Origin: Bos javanicus
Lineage: Eukaryota; Chordata; Mammalia; Artiodactyla; Bovidae
Assembly (NCBI RefSeq): GCF_032452875.1
Contig: NW_026894319.1
Span: 62,001-126,000, forward strand
Reading direction: 5' to 3'
Length of the DNA stretch: 64,000 nucleotides
The translations under genes were made by a program, and so were the position numbers. Numbering within the stretch: the stretch's first letter is position 1; every line of letters starts with the position of its first letter. This document shows positions 42,301-56,331 of the stretch, piece by piece. Under the pieces are notes generated by a model. That model saw nothing but the letters and a program-made list of their open reading frames with translations, was not told the DNA's origin and made no database searches.

Positions 42301-43666
42301 ATACAGTGATCACGTGTCTGAATATTGCTGATCATGTTATTGATCATGTGCTGATCAGGTGTGTATCATGCACTGATCACCTGACTGCGCATGCACTGAC
42401 CATGTAACTGTAGGCAATTATCACATGGCTATCATGCAGTGATCACGTGGATGATCATGCACTGACCATGCACTGATCACGTAGCTATCATGCATTGATC
42501 ACTTGGCTATCATGCACTGATCACGTGGCTGATCATACACTGATCACGTGACTGCACATGCACTGATGACATGGCTGATCATACAGTGATCACGTGGCTG
42601 ATCATGCACTGATCATGTGGTTGATCATGCACTAATCACGTTGCTGATCATGCACTGATCAGGTGGCTATCATGCACTGCTTACGAGGCTGATCATGCAC
42701 TGATCACATGGCAATCATGCACTGATCACGTGTCTTATCATGCACTGATCAGTGACTGATCATGCACTGATCACGTGCCTGATCATTCACTGATCACCTG
42801 GCTGATCATGCACTGATCACGAGGCTGATCATACACTGATCACGTGACTGCATGCACTGATCATTTCGATGATCATGCATTGATCAAGTGGCTGATCATG
42901 CACTGACCACGTGGCTGATCCTACAATGATCACGTGACTGATCATGCACTGATCACGCGGCTGACCATGCACTGATCACGTAACTGATCATACACTGATC
43001 ATGTGACAGTGCATGCACTGATAACGTGGGTGATCATGCACTGATCACGTATTTGATCATGCACTGATCACGTGGCTGATCATACACTGTTCATGTGCCT
43101 GATCATGCACTAAATATGTTGCAGATCATGCACTGATCACGTAGCTGATCATGCACTGATCACCTGGCTGATCATGCACTGATCACCTGGCTGATCAGAC
43201 ACTGATCACGTGGCTGATCATACACTGATCACGAAGCTGATCATACACTGATCATGTGACTGCATGCACTGATCAATTGACTCTTCATGCACTGATCACG
43301 TGGATGATCATGCGCTGATCATGTGACTGATCATGCACTAATAAAATGGCTGATCAAGCCCTGATCACGTGACTGATCATGCACTGTTCACGAAGCTGAT
43401 CATACAATGATCACGTGACTGTGCATGCACTGATCACTTGGCTGATCATGCACAGATCACATGGCTATCATGCACTGATCACTTGATTGTGCATGCAATA
43501 ATCACGTGGATGATCATGCATGATCACGTGGCTGATCATGCACTAATCACAAGGGTGATCATGAACTGATCACGTGACTTAGCATGCTGTGATCACGGGT
43601 CTGAGTGGTGCTAATCATGTGACTAATCAAGAACTGATCACGTGGCTCTCATGCACTGATGATGTG
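39122..43666 (+). repeat. 4.55 kb higher-order unit U6 (4545 bp)
   Basis: Full unit resembling U2 in its left and middle part (GTTGCGGAACATGC near 40497, GTGACTGCCCATGC near 41631). From about 41800 rightward many variants read as consensus (ATGCACTGATCAC where others have ATACACTGATCAC or CTGAATACG), an early sign of the smoothing that dominates after 54.98 kb. Confidence 0.9.
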
Positions 43667-43908
43667 CCTCAGGAGGCAATAACCAAAGAGCTGAGCAGGC
43701 ACGAATCACGCAATCAGCAGGCAATAATCATGGACCTCAGCTGTGATGAATCATGCTGCTCAGCTGGCAATCATCATGCAGCTGAATAGGCAGGAATCAG
43801 ACGGCTCAGCTGGCCATTGTCAAGCAGATGAGCAGGCAGGAATCACGCAGCTCAGCTGGCAATTGTCAAGCAGCGGAGCAGACAGGAAAAACGGAGCTCA
43901 GTAGGCCC
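43667..43908 (+). repeat. CAGCTG-rich module M13 (242 bp)
   Basis: Standard module opening U7, with one noticed change, CATCATGCAGC for CATCAAGCAGC. Confidence 0.92.
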
Positions 43909-46900
43909 TGATCACGTGACTGAGCACACACTGATCACGTGACTGATAATGAACTGATCACGAGGCTATAATGCAATGATCACCTGACTGCGCATGCACT
44001 GATCATGTGGATGATCATGCACTGATCACGTGGCTGATCACGCAATGATCACGTGACTGATCATGCACTGATCACGTGGCTATCATGCACTGCTCACATG
44101 ATTGAGCATGCACTGATCACGTAGCTATCATGCATTGATCACTTGGCTATCATGCACTAATCACGTGGCTGATCATGCACTGATCACGAGCTGATCATAC
44201 ACTGATCACGGGACTGTGCATGCACTGATCACGTGGCTGATCATGCACTGATCACGTGGCTGATCATGCAATGATAACCTGGCTATCATGCACTGATCAC
44301 GTGACTGATCATGCACTCTTCACTGGCCTGATCATGCACTGATCCCGTGGCTGATCATGCAATGATCAGGAAGCTGATCATACACTGATCACGTGACTCT
44401 GCCTGCTGTGTGGCTGATCATGCACTGATCACGTGGCTGATCATACACTGATCACGTGCTGATCATGCACTGATCACCGTGCGGATCATGAACTGATCAC
44501 GTGGCTGATCATACACTGATCACGTGGCTGTTCATGCACTGATCACGTGGCTGATCATACACTTATCAAATTACTGATAATGCACTGATCACGTGCCTGA
44601 TCATGCACTGATCACGGCTGACCATACACTGACTGTGCATGCACTGATCACGTGGCTGATAATGCACTGATCACGTGGCTGATCATGCACTGATCACCTG
44701 GCTGATCATACACTGATCACGTGGCTGATCATGCACTGATCACGTGTCTGATCATCCACTGATTTGAAGCTGATCATAGACTGATCACGTGATTCCTGCA
44801 CTGATCACGGGGCTGATCATGCACATATCAAGTGGCTGATCAAGCACTGATCACGTGACTGATCATTCACTGATCAGGTGACTGATCATGCACTGATCAC
44901 GTGGCTGATCATGCACTAATCACGTAGCTGATCATATACTGATCACGTGACTGTGCATGCACTGATAACTTGGCTGATCATGCACTGATCACGAGGCTGA
45001 TCATGCACTGATCACATGGCTGAACATACACTGATCACGTGCCTGATCATGCACTAATCACGTTGCTGAACATGCACTATCACGCGGCTGATCATGCACT
45101 GATCACGTGGCTGACCATACACTGATCACGTGGCTGATCATACACTGATCACGCGGCTGATCATGCACTGATCACGTGTCTATCATGCACTAATCACGTG
45201 AATGCGCATGAACTGATCACTTACCTGTTCATGCAGTGATTCCGTGGCTATCATGCACTGATCACGTGGCTGATCATGCACTGATCACATGACTGATCAA
45301 GCACTGATCACGTGGCTGTAATGCACTGATCACATGACTGCGCATGCCATGATCACGTGACTGATCATGCACTGATCACGTGGCTATCATGCACTGATAA
45401 CGTGGCTGATCATGCAGTGATCATGTGACTGATTATGCACTGATCACGGCTATCATGCACTGATCACATGACAGCTCATGCCATGATCGCGTGACTGATC
45501 ATGCACTGATCACGTGGCTATCATGCACTGATCATATGGCTAATCATACATTGATCACCTAAATAATCATGCACTCATCCGGGGCGGTCTTGCACTGATC
45601 ACGTGGCTGATCAGGCACTGATAACTTAGCTATCATGCACTGATCACATGACTGCGCATGAACTGTTCACGTGGATATCACACACTGGACACGTGACAGA
45701 TCATGCACTGATCACGTGACTGATCATGCACTGATCTGGTGGCTATCATGCATTGATCACGTGGTTGGTCATACACAGATCACGTGATTGATCATGCACT
45801 GATCACGTGATTGCACATGCACTGATCATGTAAATGTAGGCAATGATCACATGGATATCATGCACTGATCACGTGGCTGATCATGCACTGATCATGAGAC
45901 TGAGCATGCACTGATCACGTAGCTATCATGCATTGATCAATTGGCTATCATGCACTGATCACGTGGCTGATCGTACACTGATCACGTGGCTGATCATGCA
46001 CTAATCACGTTACTTATCATGCACTGATCAGGTGGCTATCATGCACTGATCACGTGGCTGATCATGCACTGATCACATGGTTGATCATACACTGATCACG
46101 TGGCTGATCATGCACTAATCACGTTCCTTATCCTGCAATGATCAGGTTGCTATCATGCACTGATCACATGGCTGATCATACACTGATCAGGTGACTGCTC
46201 ATGCACTGATCACGTGGCTGATCATGCACTGATCATGTGGCTGATCATGCACTGATAAGCTGGCTATCATACACTGATCAGGTGACTGATCATGCACTCT
46301 TCACGTGCCTGATCATGCACTGATCACGTGGCTGATCATGCACTGATCACGAAGCTGATCATACACTGATCACGTGACTGTCATGCACTGATAACGTGGC
46401 TGGTCATGCACTAATCACATTGCCGATCATGCACTGATCACGTGACTGATCGTGCACTGATCACGTGGCTGATCATGCACTGATCACGTAGCTGATCATA
46501 CACTGATCACGTGACTGTGCATGAACTGATAACTTGGCTGGTCATGCACTAATCACATTGCTGATCATGCACTGATCACGTGACTGATCATGCACTGAGC
46601 TGGTGCCTATCAGGCATTGATCCCGTGGTTGATCATACACTGATCACATGACTGATCATGCACTGATCACCTGGCTATCATGCACTGATCACGTGGCTGA
46701 TCATGCACTGATCAAGTGATTGAACATGCACTGAAGACGTGACTGATCCTGCACTAATCACATGGCTATCATGCACTGATCATGTGACTGCGCATCCACT
46801 TATCTCGAGGATGATCGTACACTGATCACGTGGCTGATCAGGAACTGATCACATGACTGACCATACAGTGATCACGTGTCTGAATATTGCTGATCATGTT

Positions 46901-48226
46901 ATTGATCATGTGCTGATCAGGTGTGTATCATGCACTGATCACCTGACTGCGCATGCACTGACCATGTAACTGTAGGCAATTATCACATGGCTATCATGCA
47001 GTGATCACGTGGATGATCATGCACTGACCATGCACTGATCACGTAGCTATCATGCATTGATCACGTGGCTGTCATGCACTGATCACGTGGCTGATCATAC
47101 ACTGATCACGTGACTGCACATGCACTGATGACATGGCTGATCATACAGTGATCACGTGGCTGATCATGCACTGATCATGTGGTTGATCATGCACTAATCA
47201 CGTTGCTGATCATGCACTGATCAGGTGGCTATCATGCACTGCTTACGAGGCTGATCATGCACTGATCACATGGCAATCATGCACTGATCACGTGTCTTAT
47301 CATACACTGATCAATGACTGATCATGCACTGATCACGTGCCTGATCATTCACTGATCACCTGGCTGATCATGCACTGATCACGGCTGATCATACACTGAT
47401 CACGTGACTGCATGCACTGATCATTTCGATGATCATGCACTGATCAAGTGGCTGATCATGCACTGACCACGTGGCTGATCCTACAATGATCACGTGACTG
47501 ATCATGCACTGATCGCGTGGCTGATCATGCACTGATCACGAAGCTGATCATACACTGATCATGTGACTGTGCATGCACTGATAACGTGGGTGATCATGCA
47601 CTGATCACGTATTTGATCATGCACTGATCACGTGGCTGATCATACACTGTTCATGTGCCTGATCATGCACTAAATATGTTGCAGATCATGCACTGATCAC
47701 GTAGCTGATCATACACTGATCACCTGGCTGATCATACTCTGATCACCTGGCTGATCAGACACTGATCACGTGGCTGATCATACTCTGATCACGAAGCTGA
47801 TCATACACTGATCATGTGACTGCATGCACTGATCAATTGACTGCTCATGCACTGATCACGTGGATGATCATGCGCTGATCATGTGACTGATCATGCACTA
47901 CTCAAATGGCTGATCAAGCACTGATCACATGACTGATCATGCACTGTTCACGAAGCTGATCATGCAATGATCACGTGACTGTCATGCACTGATCACCTGG
48001 CTGGTCATGCACAGATCACATGGCTATCATGCACTGATCACTTGATTGTGCATGCAATAATCACGTGGATGATCATGCATGTATCACCTGGCTGATCATG
48101 CACTAATCACAAGGGTGATCATGAACTGATCACGTGACTTAGCATGCTGTGATCTCGGGTCTGAGTGGTGCTAATCATGTGACTAATCAAGAACTGATCA
48201 CGTGGCTATCATGCACTGATGATGTG
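43667..48226 (+). repeat. 4.55 kb higher-order unit U7 (4560 bp)
   Basis: Full unit with landmarks preserved but several monomers nearer consensus than in U1-U5. Examples are CACTACTCAAATGG near 47897 at the A7 site and ATGCACTGATCACG at sites that read ATACTCTGATCACG elsewhere. Confidence 0.9.
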
Positions 48227-48468
48227 CCTCAGGAGGCAATAACCAAAGAGCTGAGCAGGCACGAATCACGCAATCAGCAGGCAATAATCATGGACCTCAG
48301 CTGTGATGAATCATGCTGCTCAGCTGGCAATCATCAAGCAGCTGAATAGGCAGGAATCAGACGGCTCAGCTGGCCATTGTCAAGCAGATGAGCAGGCAGG
48401 GATCACGCAGCTCAGCTGGCAATTGTCAAGCAGCGGAGCAGACAGGAAAAACGCAGCTCAGTAGGCCC
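48227..48468 (+). repeat. CAGCTG-rich module M14 (242 bp)
   Basis: Standard module opening U8, with noticed changes GGCAGGGATCACG and GGAAAAACGCAGC. Confidence 0.92.
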
Positions 48469-51400
48469 TGATCACGTGACTGAGCACACACTGATCACGT
48501 GACTGATAATGAACTGATCACGAGGCTATAATGCAATGATCACCTGATTGCGCATGCACTGATCATGTGGATGATCATACACTGATCACGTGGCTGATCA
48601 CGCAATGATCACGTGACTGATCATGCACTGATCACGTGGCTATCATGCACTGCTCACATGACTGAGCATGCACTGATCACGTAGCTATCATGCATTGATC
48701 ACTTGGCTATCATGCACTAATCACGTGGCTGATCATGCACTGATCGCGAAGCTGATCATACACTGATCACGGGACTGTGCATGCACTGATCACGTGGCTG
48801 ATCATGCACTGATCACGTGGCTGATCATGCACTGATCACCTGGCTAACATGCACTGATCACGTGATTGATCATGCACTGATCACTGGCCTGATCATGCGC
48901 AGATCACGTGGCTGATCATGCAATGATCAGAAGCTGATCATACACTGATCACGTGACTCTGCCTGCTGTGTGGCTGATCATGCACTGATCACGTGGCTGA
49001 TCATGCACTGATCACGTCGCTGATCATGCACTGATCACGTGCTGATCATGAACTGATCACGTGGCTGATCATGCACTGATCACGCGGCTGTTCATGCACT
49101 GATCACGTGGCTGATCATACACTTATCAAATTACTGATAATGCACTGATCACGTGCCTGATTATGCACTGATCACGAAGCTGACCATACACTGACTGTGC
49201 ATGCACTGATCACGTGGCTGATAATGCACTGATCACGTGGCTGATCATGCACTGATCACCTGGCTGATCATGCACTGATCACGTGGCTGATCATGCACTG
49301 ATCACGTGTCTGATCATCCACTGATTTGAAGCTGATCATAGACTGATCACGTGATTCCTGCACTGATCACGGGGCTGATCATGCACATATCAAGTGGCTG
49401 ATCATGCACTGATCACGTGACTGATCATTCACTGATCACGTGACTGATCATGCACTGATCACGTGGCTGATCATGCACTAATCACGTAGCTGATCATATA
49501 CTGATCACGTGACTGTGCATGCACTAATCACGTTGCTGAACATGCACTATTCACGTGGCTGATCATGCCCTGATCACGGGGCTGATCACGCACTGATCAC
49601 ATGGCTGAACATACACTGATCACGTGCCTGATCATGCACTAATCACGTTGCGGAACATGCACTATTCACGTGGCTGATCATACACTGATCACGTGGCTGA
49701 CCATACACTGATCACGTGGCTGATCATACACTGATCACGTGGCTGATCATGCACTGATCACGTGTCTATCATGCACTAATCACGTGAATGCGCATGAACT
49801 GATCACTTACCTGTTCATGCAGTGATTCCGTGGCTATCATGCACTGATCACGTGGCTGATCATGCACTGATCACATGACTGATTAAGCACTGATCACGTA
49901 GCTATAATGCACTGATCACATGACTGCGCATGCCATGATCATGTGACTGATCATGCACTGATCACGTGGCTATCATGCACTGATAACGTGGCTGATCATG
50001 CAGTGATCATGTGACTGATTATGCACTGATCGCGAAGCTATCATGCACTGATCACATGACAGCTCATGCCATGATCACGTGACTGATCATGCACTGATCA
50101 CGTGGCTATCATGCACTGATCATATGGCTAATCATACATTGATCACCTAAATAATCATGCACTCATCCGGGGCGGTCTTGCACTGATCACGTGGCTGATC
50201 AGGCACTGATAACTTAGCTATCATGCACTGATCACATGACTGCGCAAGAACTGTTCACGTGGATATCATACACTGGACACGTGACAGATCATGCACTGAT
50301 CACGTGACTGATCATGCACTGATCTGGTGGCTATCATGCATTGATCACGTGATTGGTCATACACAGATCACGTGACTGATCATGCACTGATCACGTGACT
50401 GCACATGCACTGATCATGTAAATGTAGGCAATGATCACATGGCTATCATGCACTGATCACGTGGCTGATCATGCACTGATCATGAGACTGAGCATGCACT
50501 GATCACGTAGCTATCATGCATTGATCAATTGGCTATCATGCACTGATCACGTGGCTGATCATACACTGATCACGTGGCTGATCATGCACTAATCACGTTG
50601 CTTATCATGCACTGATCAGGTGGCTATCATGCACTGATCACGTGGCTGATCATGCACTGCTCACATGGCTGATCGTACACTGATCACGTGGCTGATCATG
50701 CACTAATCACGTTCCTTATCCTGCAGTGATCAGGTTGCTATCATGCACTGATCACATGGCTGATCATACACTGATCAGGTGACTGCGCATGCACTGATCA
50801 CATGACTGATCATGCACTGATCATGTGGCTGATCATGCACTGATAAGCTGGCTATCATACACTGATCAGGTGACTGATCATGCACTCTTCACGTGCCTGA
50901 TCATGCACTGATCACGTGGCTGATCATGCACTGAATACGAAGCTGATCATACACTGATCACGTGACTGTGCATGCACTGATAACTTGGGTGGTCATGCAC
51001 TAATCACATTGCCGATCATGCACTGATCACGTGACTGATCATGCACTGATCACGTGGCTGATCATGCACTGAATACGAAGCTGATCATACACTGATCACG
51101 TGACTGTGCATGCACTGATAACTTGGCTGGTCATGCACTAATCACATTGCCGATCATGCACTGATCACGTGACTGATCATGCACTGAGCTGGTGCCTATC
51201 AGGCATTGATCCCGTGGTTGATCATACACTGATCACATGACTGATCATGCACTGATCACCTGGCTATCATGCACTGATCACGTAGCTGATCATGCACTGA
51301 TCAAGTGATTGAACATGCACTGAAGACGTGACTGATCCTGCACTAATCACATGGCTATCATGCACTGATCATGTGACTGCGCATCCACTGATCTCGAGGA

Positions 51401-52814
51401 TGATCGTACACTGATCACGTGGCTGATCAGGAACTGATCACATGACTGACCATACAGTGATCACGTGTCTGAATATTGCTGATCATGTTATTGATCATGT
51501 GCTGATCAGGTGTGTATCATGCACTGATCACCTGACTGCGCATGCACTGACCATGTAACTGTAGGCAATTATCACATGGCTATCATGCAGTGATCACGTG
51601 GATGATCATGCACTGACCATGCACTGATCACGTAGCTATCATGCATTGATCACTTGGCTGTCATGCACTGATCACGTGGCTGATCATACACTGATCACGT
51701 GACTGCACATGCACTGATGACATGGCTGATCATACAGTGATCACGTGGCTGATCATGCACTGATCATGTGGTTGATCATGCACTAATCACGTTGCTGATC
51801 ATGCACTGATCAGGTGGCTATCATGCACTGCTTACGAGGCTGATCATGCACTGATCACATGGCAATCATGCGCTGATCACGTGTCTTATCATACACTGAT
51901 CCGTGACTGATCATGCACTGATCACGTGCCTGATCATTCACTGATCACCTGGCTGATCATGCACTGATCATCAAGCTGATCATACACTGATCACGTGACT
52001 GCATGCACTGATCATTTTGATGATCATGCATTGATCAAGTGGCTGATCATGCACTGACCACGTGGCTGATCCTACAATGATCACGTGACTGATCATGCAC
52101 TGATCACGCGGCTGACCATGCACTGATCACGAAGCTGATCATACACTGATCACGTGACTGTCATGCACTGATAACGTGGGTGATCATGCACTGATCACGT
52201 GTTTGATCATGCACTGATCACGTGGCTGATCATACACTGTTCATGTGCCTGATCATGCACTAAATATGTTGCAGATCATGCACTGATCACGTAGCTGATC
52301 ATACACTGATCACCTGGCTGATCATACTCTGATCACCTGGCTGATCAGCACTGATCACGTGGCTGATCATACTCTGAACACGGCTGATCATACACTGATC
52401 ATGTGACTGCATGCACTGATCAATTGACTGCCCATGCACTGATCACGTGGATGATCATGCACTGATCATGTGACTGATCATGCACTAAAAAAATGGCTGA
52501 TCAAGCACTGATCACATGACTGATCATGCACTGTTCATGAAGCTGATCATACAATGATCACGTGACTGTGCATGCACTGATCACTTGGCTGATCATGCAC
52601 AGATCACATGGCTATCATGCACTGATCACTTGATTGTGCATGCAATAATCACGTGGATGATCATGCATGTATCACCTGGCTGATCATGCACTAATCACAA
52701 GGGTGATCATGAACTGATCACGTGACTTAGCATGCTGTGATCTCGGGTCTGAGTGGTGCTAATCATGTGACTAATCATGAACTGATCACGTGGCTCTCAT
52801 GCACTGATGATGTG
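48227..52814 (+). repeat. 4.55 kb higher-order unit U8 (4588 bp)
   Basis: Full unit and the longest. It shares with U5 the extra GTTGC-GAACATGCACTATTC sequence near 49527-49560. The A7 site is intact (near 52485), unlike in U7, so smoothing is not a simple left-to-right gradient at every site. Confidence 0.9.
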
Positions 52815-53056
52815 CCTCAGGAGGCAATAACCAAAGAGCTGAGCAGGCACGAATCACGCAATCAGCAGGCAATAATCATGGACCTCAGCTGTGATGAATC
52901 ATGCTGCTCAGCTGGCAATCATCAAGCAGCTGAATAGGCAGGAATCACACGGCTCAGCTGGCCATTGTCAAGCAGATGAGCAAGCAGGAATCACGCAGCT
53001 CAGCTGGCAATTGTCAAGCAGCGGAGCAGACAGGAATAACGGAGCTCAGTAGGCCC
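52815..53056 (+). repeat. CAGCTG-rich module M15 (242 bp)
   Basis: Standard module opening U9, with changes GGAATCACACGG, GAGCAAGCAGG and GGAATAACGG. The last is shared with M17 but not M16. Confidence 0.92.
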
Positions 53057-54420
53057 TGATCACGTGACTGAGCACACACTGATCACGTGACTGATAATGA
53101 ACTGATCACGTGGCTATAATGCACTGATCACCTGACTGCGCATGCACTGATCATGTGGATGATCATACACTGATCACGTGGCTGATCATGCACTGATCAC
53201 GTGACTGATCATGCACTGATCACGTGGCTATCATGCACTGCTCACATGACTGAGCATGCACTGATCACGTAGCTATCATGCATTGATCACTTGGCTATCA
53301 TGCACTAATCACGTGGCTGATCATGCACTGATCACGAAGCTGATCATACACTGATCACGGGACTGTGCATGCACTGATCACGTGGCTGATCATGCACTGA
53401 TCACGTGGCTGATCATGCAATGATAACCTGGCTATCATACACTGATCACGTGACTGATCATGCACTCTTCACTGGCCTGATCATGCACTGATCCCGTGGC
53501 TGATCATGCAATGATCAGGAAGCTGATCATACACTGATCAAGTGACTCTGCCTGCTGTGTGGCTGATCATGCACTGATCACGTGGCTGATCATACGCTGA
53601 TCACGTCGCTGATCATGCACTGATCACCGTGCGGATCATGAACTGATCACGTGGCTGATCATACACTGATCACGTGGCTGTTCATGCACTGATCACGTGG
53701 CTGATCATACACTTATCAAATTACTGATAATGCACTGATCACGTGCCTGATTATGCACTGATCACGAAGCTGACCATACACTGTGCATGCACTGATCATG
53801 TGGCTGATAATGCACTGATCACGTGGCTGATCATGCACTGATCACCTGGCTGATCATACACTGATCACGTGGCTGATCATGCACTGATCACGTGTCTGAA
53901 CATCCACTGATTTGAAGCTGATCATAGACTGATCACGTGATTCCTGCACTGATCACGGGGCTGATCATGCACATATCACGTGGCTGATCATGCACTGATC
54001 ACGTGACTGATCATTCACTGATCACGTGACTGATCATGCACTGATCACGTGGCTGATCATGCACTAATCACGTAGCTGATCATATACTGATCACGTGACT
54101 GTGCATGCACTGATAACTTGGCTGATCATGCCCTGATCACGAGGCTGATCATGCACTGATCACATGGCTGATCATACACTGATCACGTGCCTGATCATGC
54201 ACTAATCACGTTGCTGAACATGCACTATTCACGTGGCTGATCATACACTGATCACGTGGCTGACCATACTCTGATCACGTGGCTGATCATACACTGATCA
54301 CGCGGCTGATCATGCACTGATCACGTGTCTATCATGCACTAATCACGTGAATGCGCATGAACTGATCACTTACCTGTTCATGCAGTGATTCCGTGGCTAT
54401 CATGCACTGATCACGTGGCT

Positions 54421-54983
54421 GATCATGCACTGATCACATGACTGATTAAGCACTGATCGCGTAGCTATAATGCACTGATCACATGACTGAGCATGCCATG
54501 ATCATGTGACTGATCATGCACTGATCACGTGGCTATCATGCACTGATAACGTGGCTGATCATGCAGTGATCATGTGACTGATTATGCACTGATGGCGAAG
54601 CTATCATGCACTGATCACATGACAGCTCATGCCATGATCGCGTGACTGATCATGCACTGATCACGTGGCTATCATGCACTGATCATGTGGCTAATCATAC
54701 ATTGATCACCTAAATAATCATGCACTCATCACGGGGCGGTCTTGCACTGATCACGTGGCTGATCATGCACTGATCACATGACTGATTAAGCACTGATCAC
54801 GTAGCTATAATGCACTGATCACATGACTGATCATGCCATGATCATGTGACTGATCATGCACTGATCACGTGGCTATCATGCACTGATAACGTGGCTGATC
54901 ATGCAGTGATCATGTGACTGATTATGCACTGATCGCGAAGCTATCATGCACTGATCACGTGACAGCTCATGCCATGATCGCGT
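54421..54983 (+). repeat. ~340-bp duplication in U9
   Basis: ACTGATTAAGCACTGATC at 54441 recurs at 54781, each followed by GTAGCTATAATGC, GCAGTGATCATGTGACTG and GACAGCTCATGCCATGATC. The offset is 340 bp, about 15 monomers. A similar offset of 343 bp occurs in U11. Confidence 0.88.
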
Positions 54984-55849
54984 GACTGATCATGCACTGA
55001 TCACGTGGCTATCATGCACTGATCACGTGGCTGATCATGCACTGATCACGTGGCTGATCATGCACTGATCACGTGGCTGATCATGCACTGATCACGTGGC
55101 TGATCATGCACTGATCACGTGGCTATCATGCACTGATCACATGACTGATCATGCACTGATCACGTGGCTGATCATGCACTGATCACGTGACTGATCATGC
55201 ACTGATCACGTGACTGATCATGCACTGATCACGTGGCTATCATGTACTGGTCACGTGGCTGATCATGCACTGATCACGTGACTGATCATGCACTGATCAC
55301 GTGACTGATCATGCACTGATCATGTAACTGATCATGCACTGATCACGTGGCTATCATGCACTGATCACGTGGCTGATCATGCACTGATCACGTGACTGAT
55401 CATGCACTGATCACGTGGCTATCATGCACTGATCACGTGGCTGATCATGCACTGATCACGTGGCTGATCATGCACTGATCACGTGGCTGATCATGCACTG
55501 ATCACGTTGCTGATCATGCACTGATCACGTGGCTATCATGCACTGATCACGTGGCTGATCATGCACTGATCACATGGCTGATCATGCACTGATCACGTGG
55601 CTGATCATGCACTGATCACGTGACTGATCATGCACTGATCACGTGTTGCTATCATGCACTGATCACGTGGCTGATCATGCACTGATCACGTGACTGATCA
55701 TGCACTGATCACGTGACTGATCATGCACTGATCACGTGGCTGATCATGCACTGATCACTGGCTGATCATGCACTGATCACGTGACTGATCATGCACTGAT
55801 CACGTGCCTGATCATGCACTGATCACGTGGCTGATCATGCACTGATCAC
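54984..55849 (+). repeat. Near-perfect consensus monomer block
   Basis: About 870 bp in which almost every monomer is the exact 22- or 23-bp consensus, with only minor GTGACTG, GTAACTG, GTTGCTG or ACATGG exceptions. No higher-order landmark is present. In U1-U8 no stretch of comparable length is this uniform. It is either a young local expansion or an assembly or consensus artefact. Confidence 0.88.
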
Positions 55850-56331
55850 GAAGCTGATCATACACTGATCACGTGACTGTCATGCACTGATCACGTGGCT
55901 GATCATGCACTGATCACGTGGCTGATCATGCACTGATCACGTGGCTGATCATACACTGATCATGTGCCTGATCATGCACTAAATATGTTGCTGATCATGC
56001 ACTGATCACGTAGCTGATCATGCACTGATCACGTGGCTGATCATACACTGATCACGTGGCTGATCATGCACTGATCACGTGGCTGATCATGCACTGATCA
56101 CGAAGCTGATCATGCACTGATCACGTGACTGCATGCACTGATCAATTGACTGATCATGCACTGATCACGTGGCTGATCATGCACTGATCATGTGACTGAT
56201 CATGCACTGAAACGTGGCTGATCATGCACTGATCACATGACTGATCATGCACTGATCACGTGGCTGATCATACACTGATCACGTGACTGTGCATGCACTG
56301 ATCACTTGGCTGATCATGCACTGATCACGTG

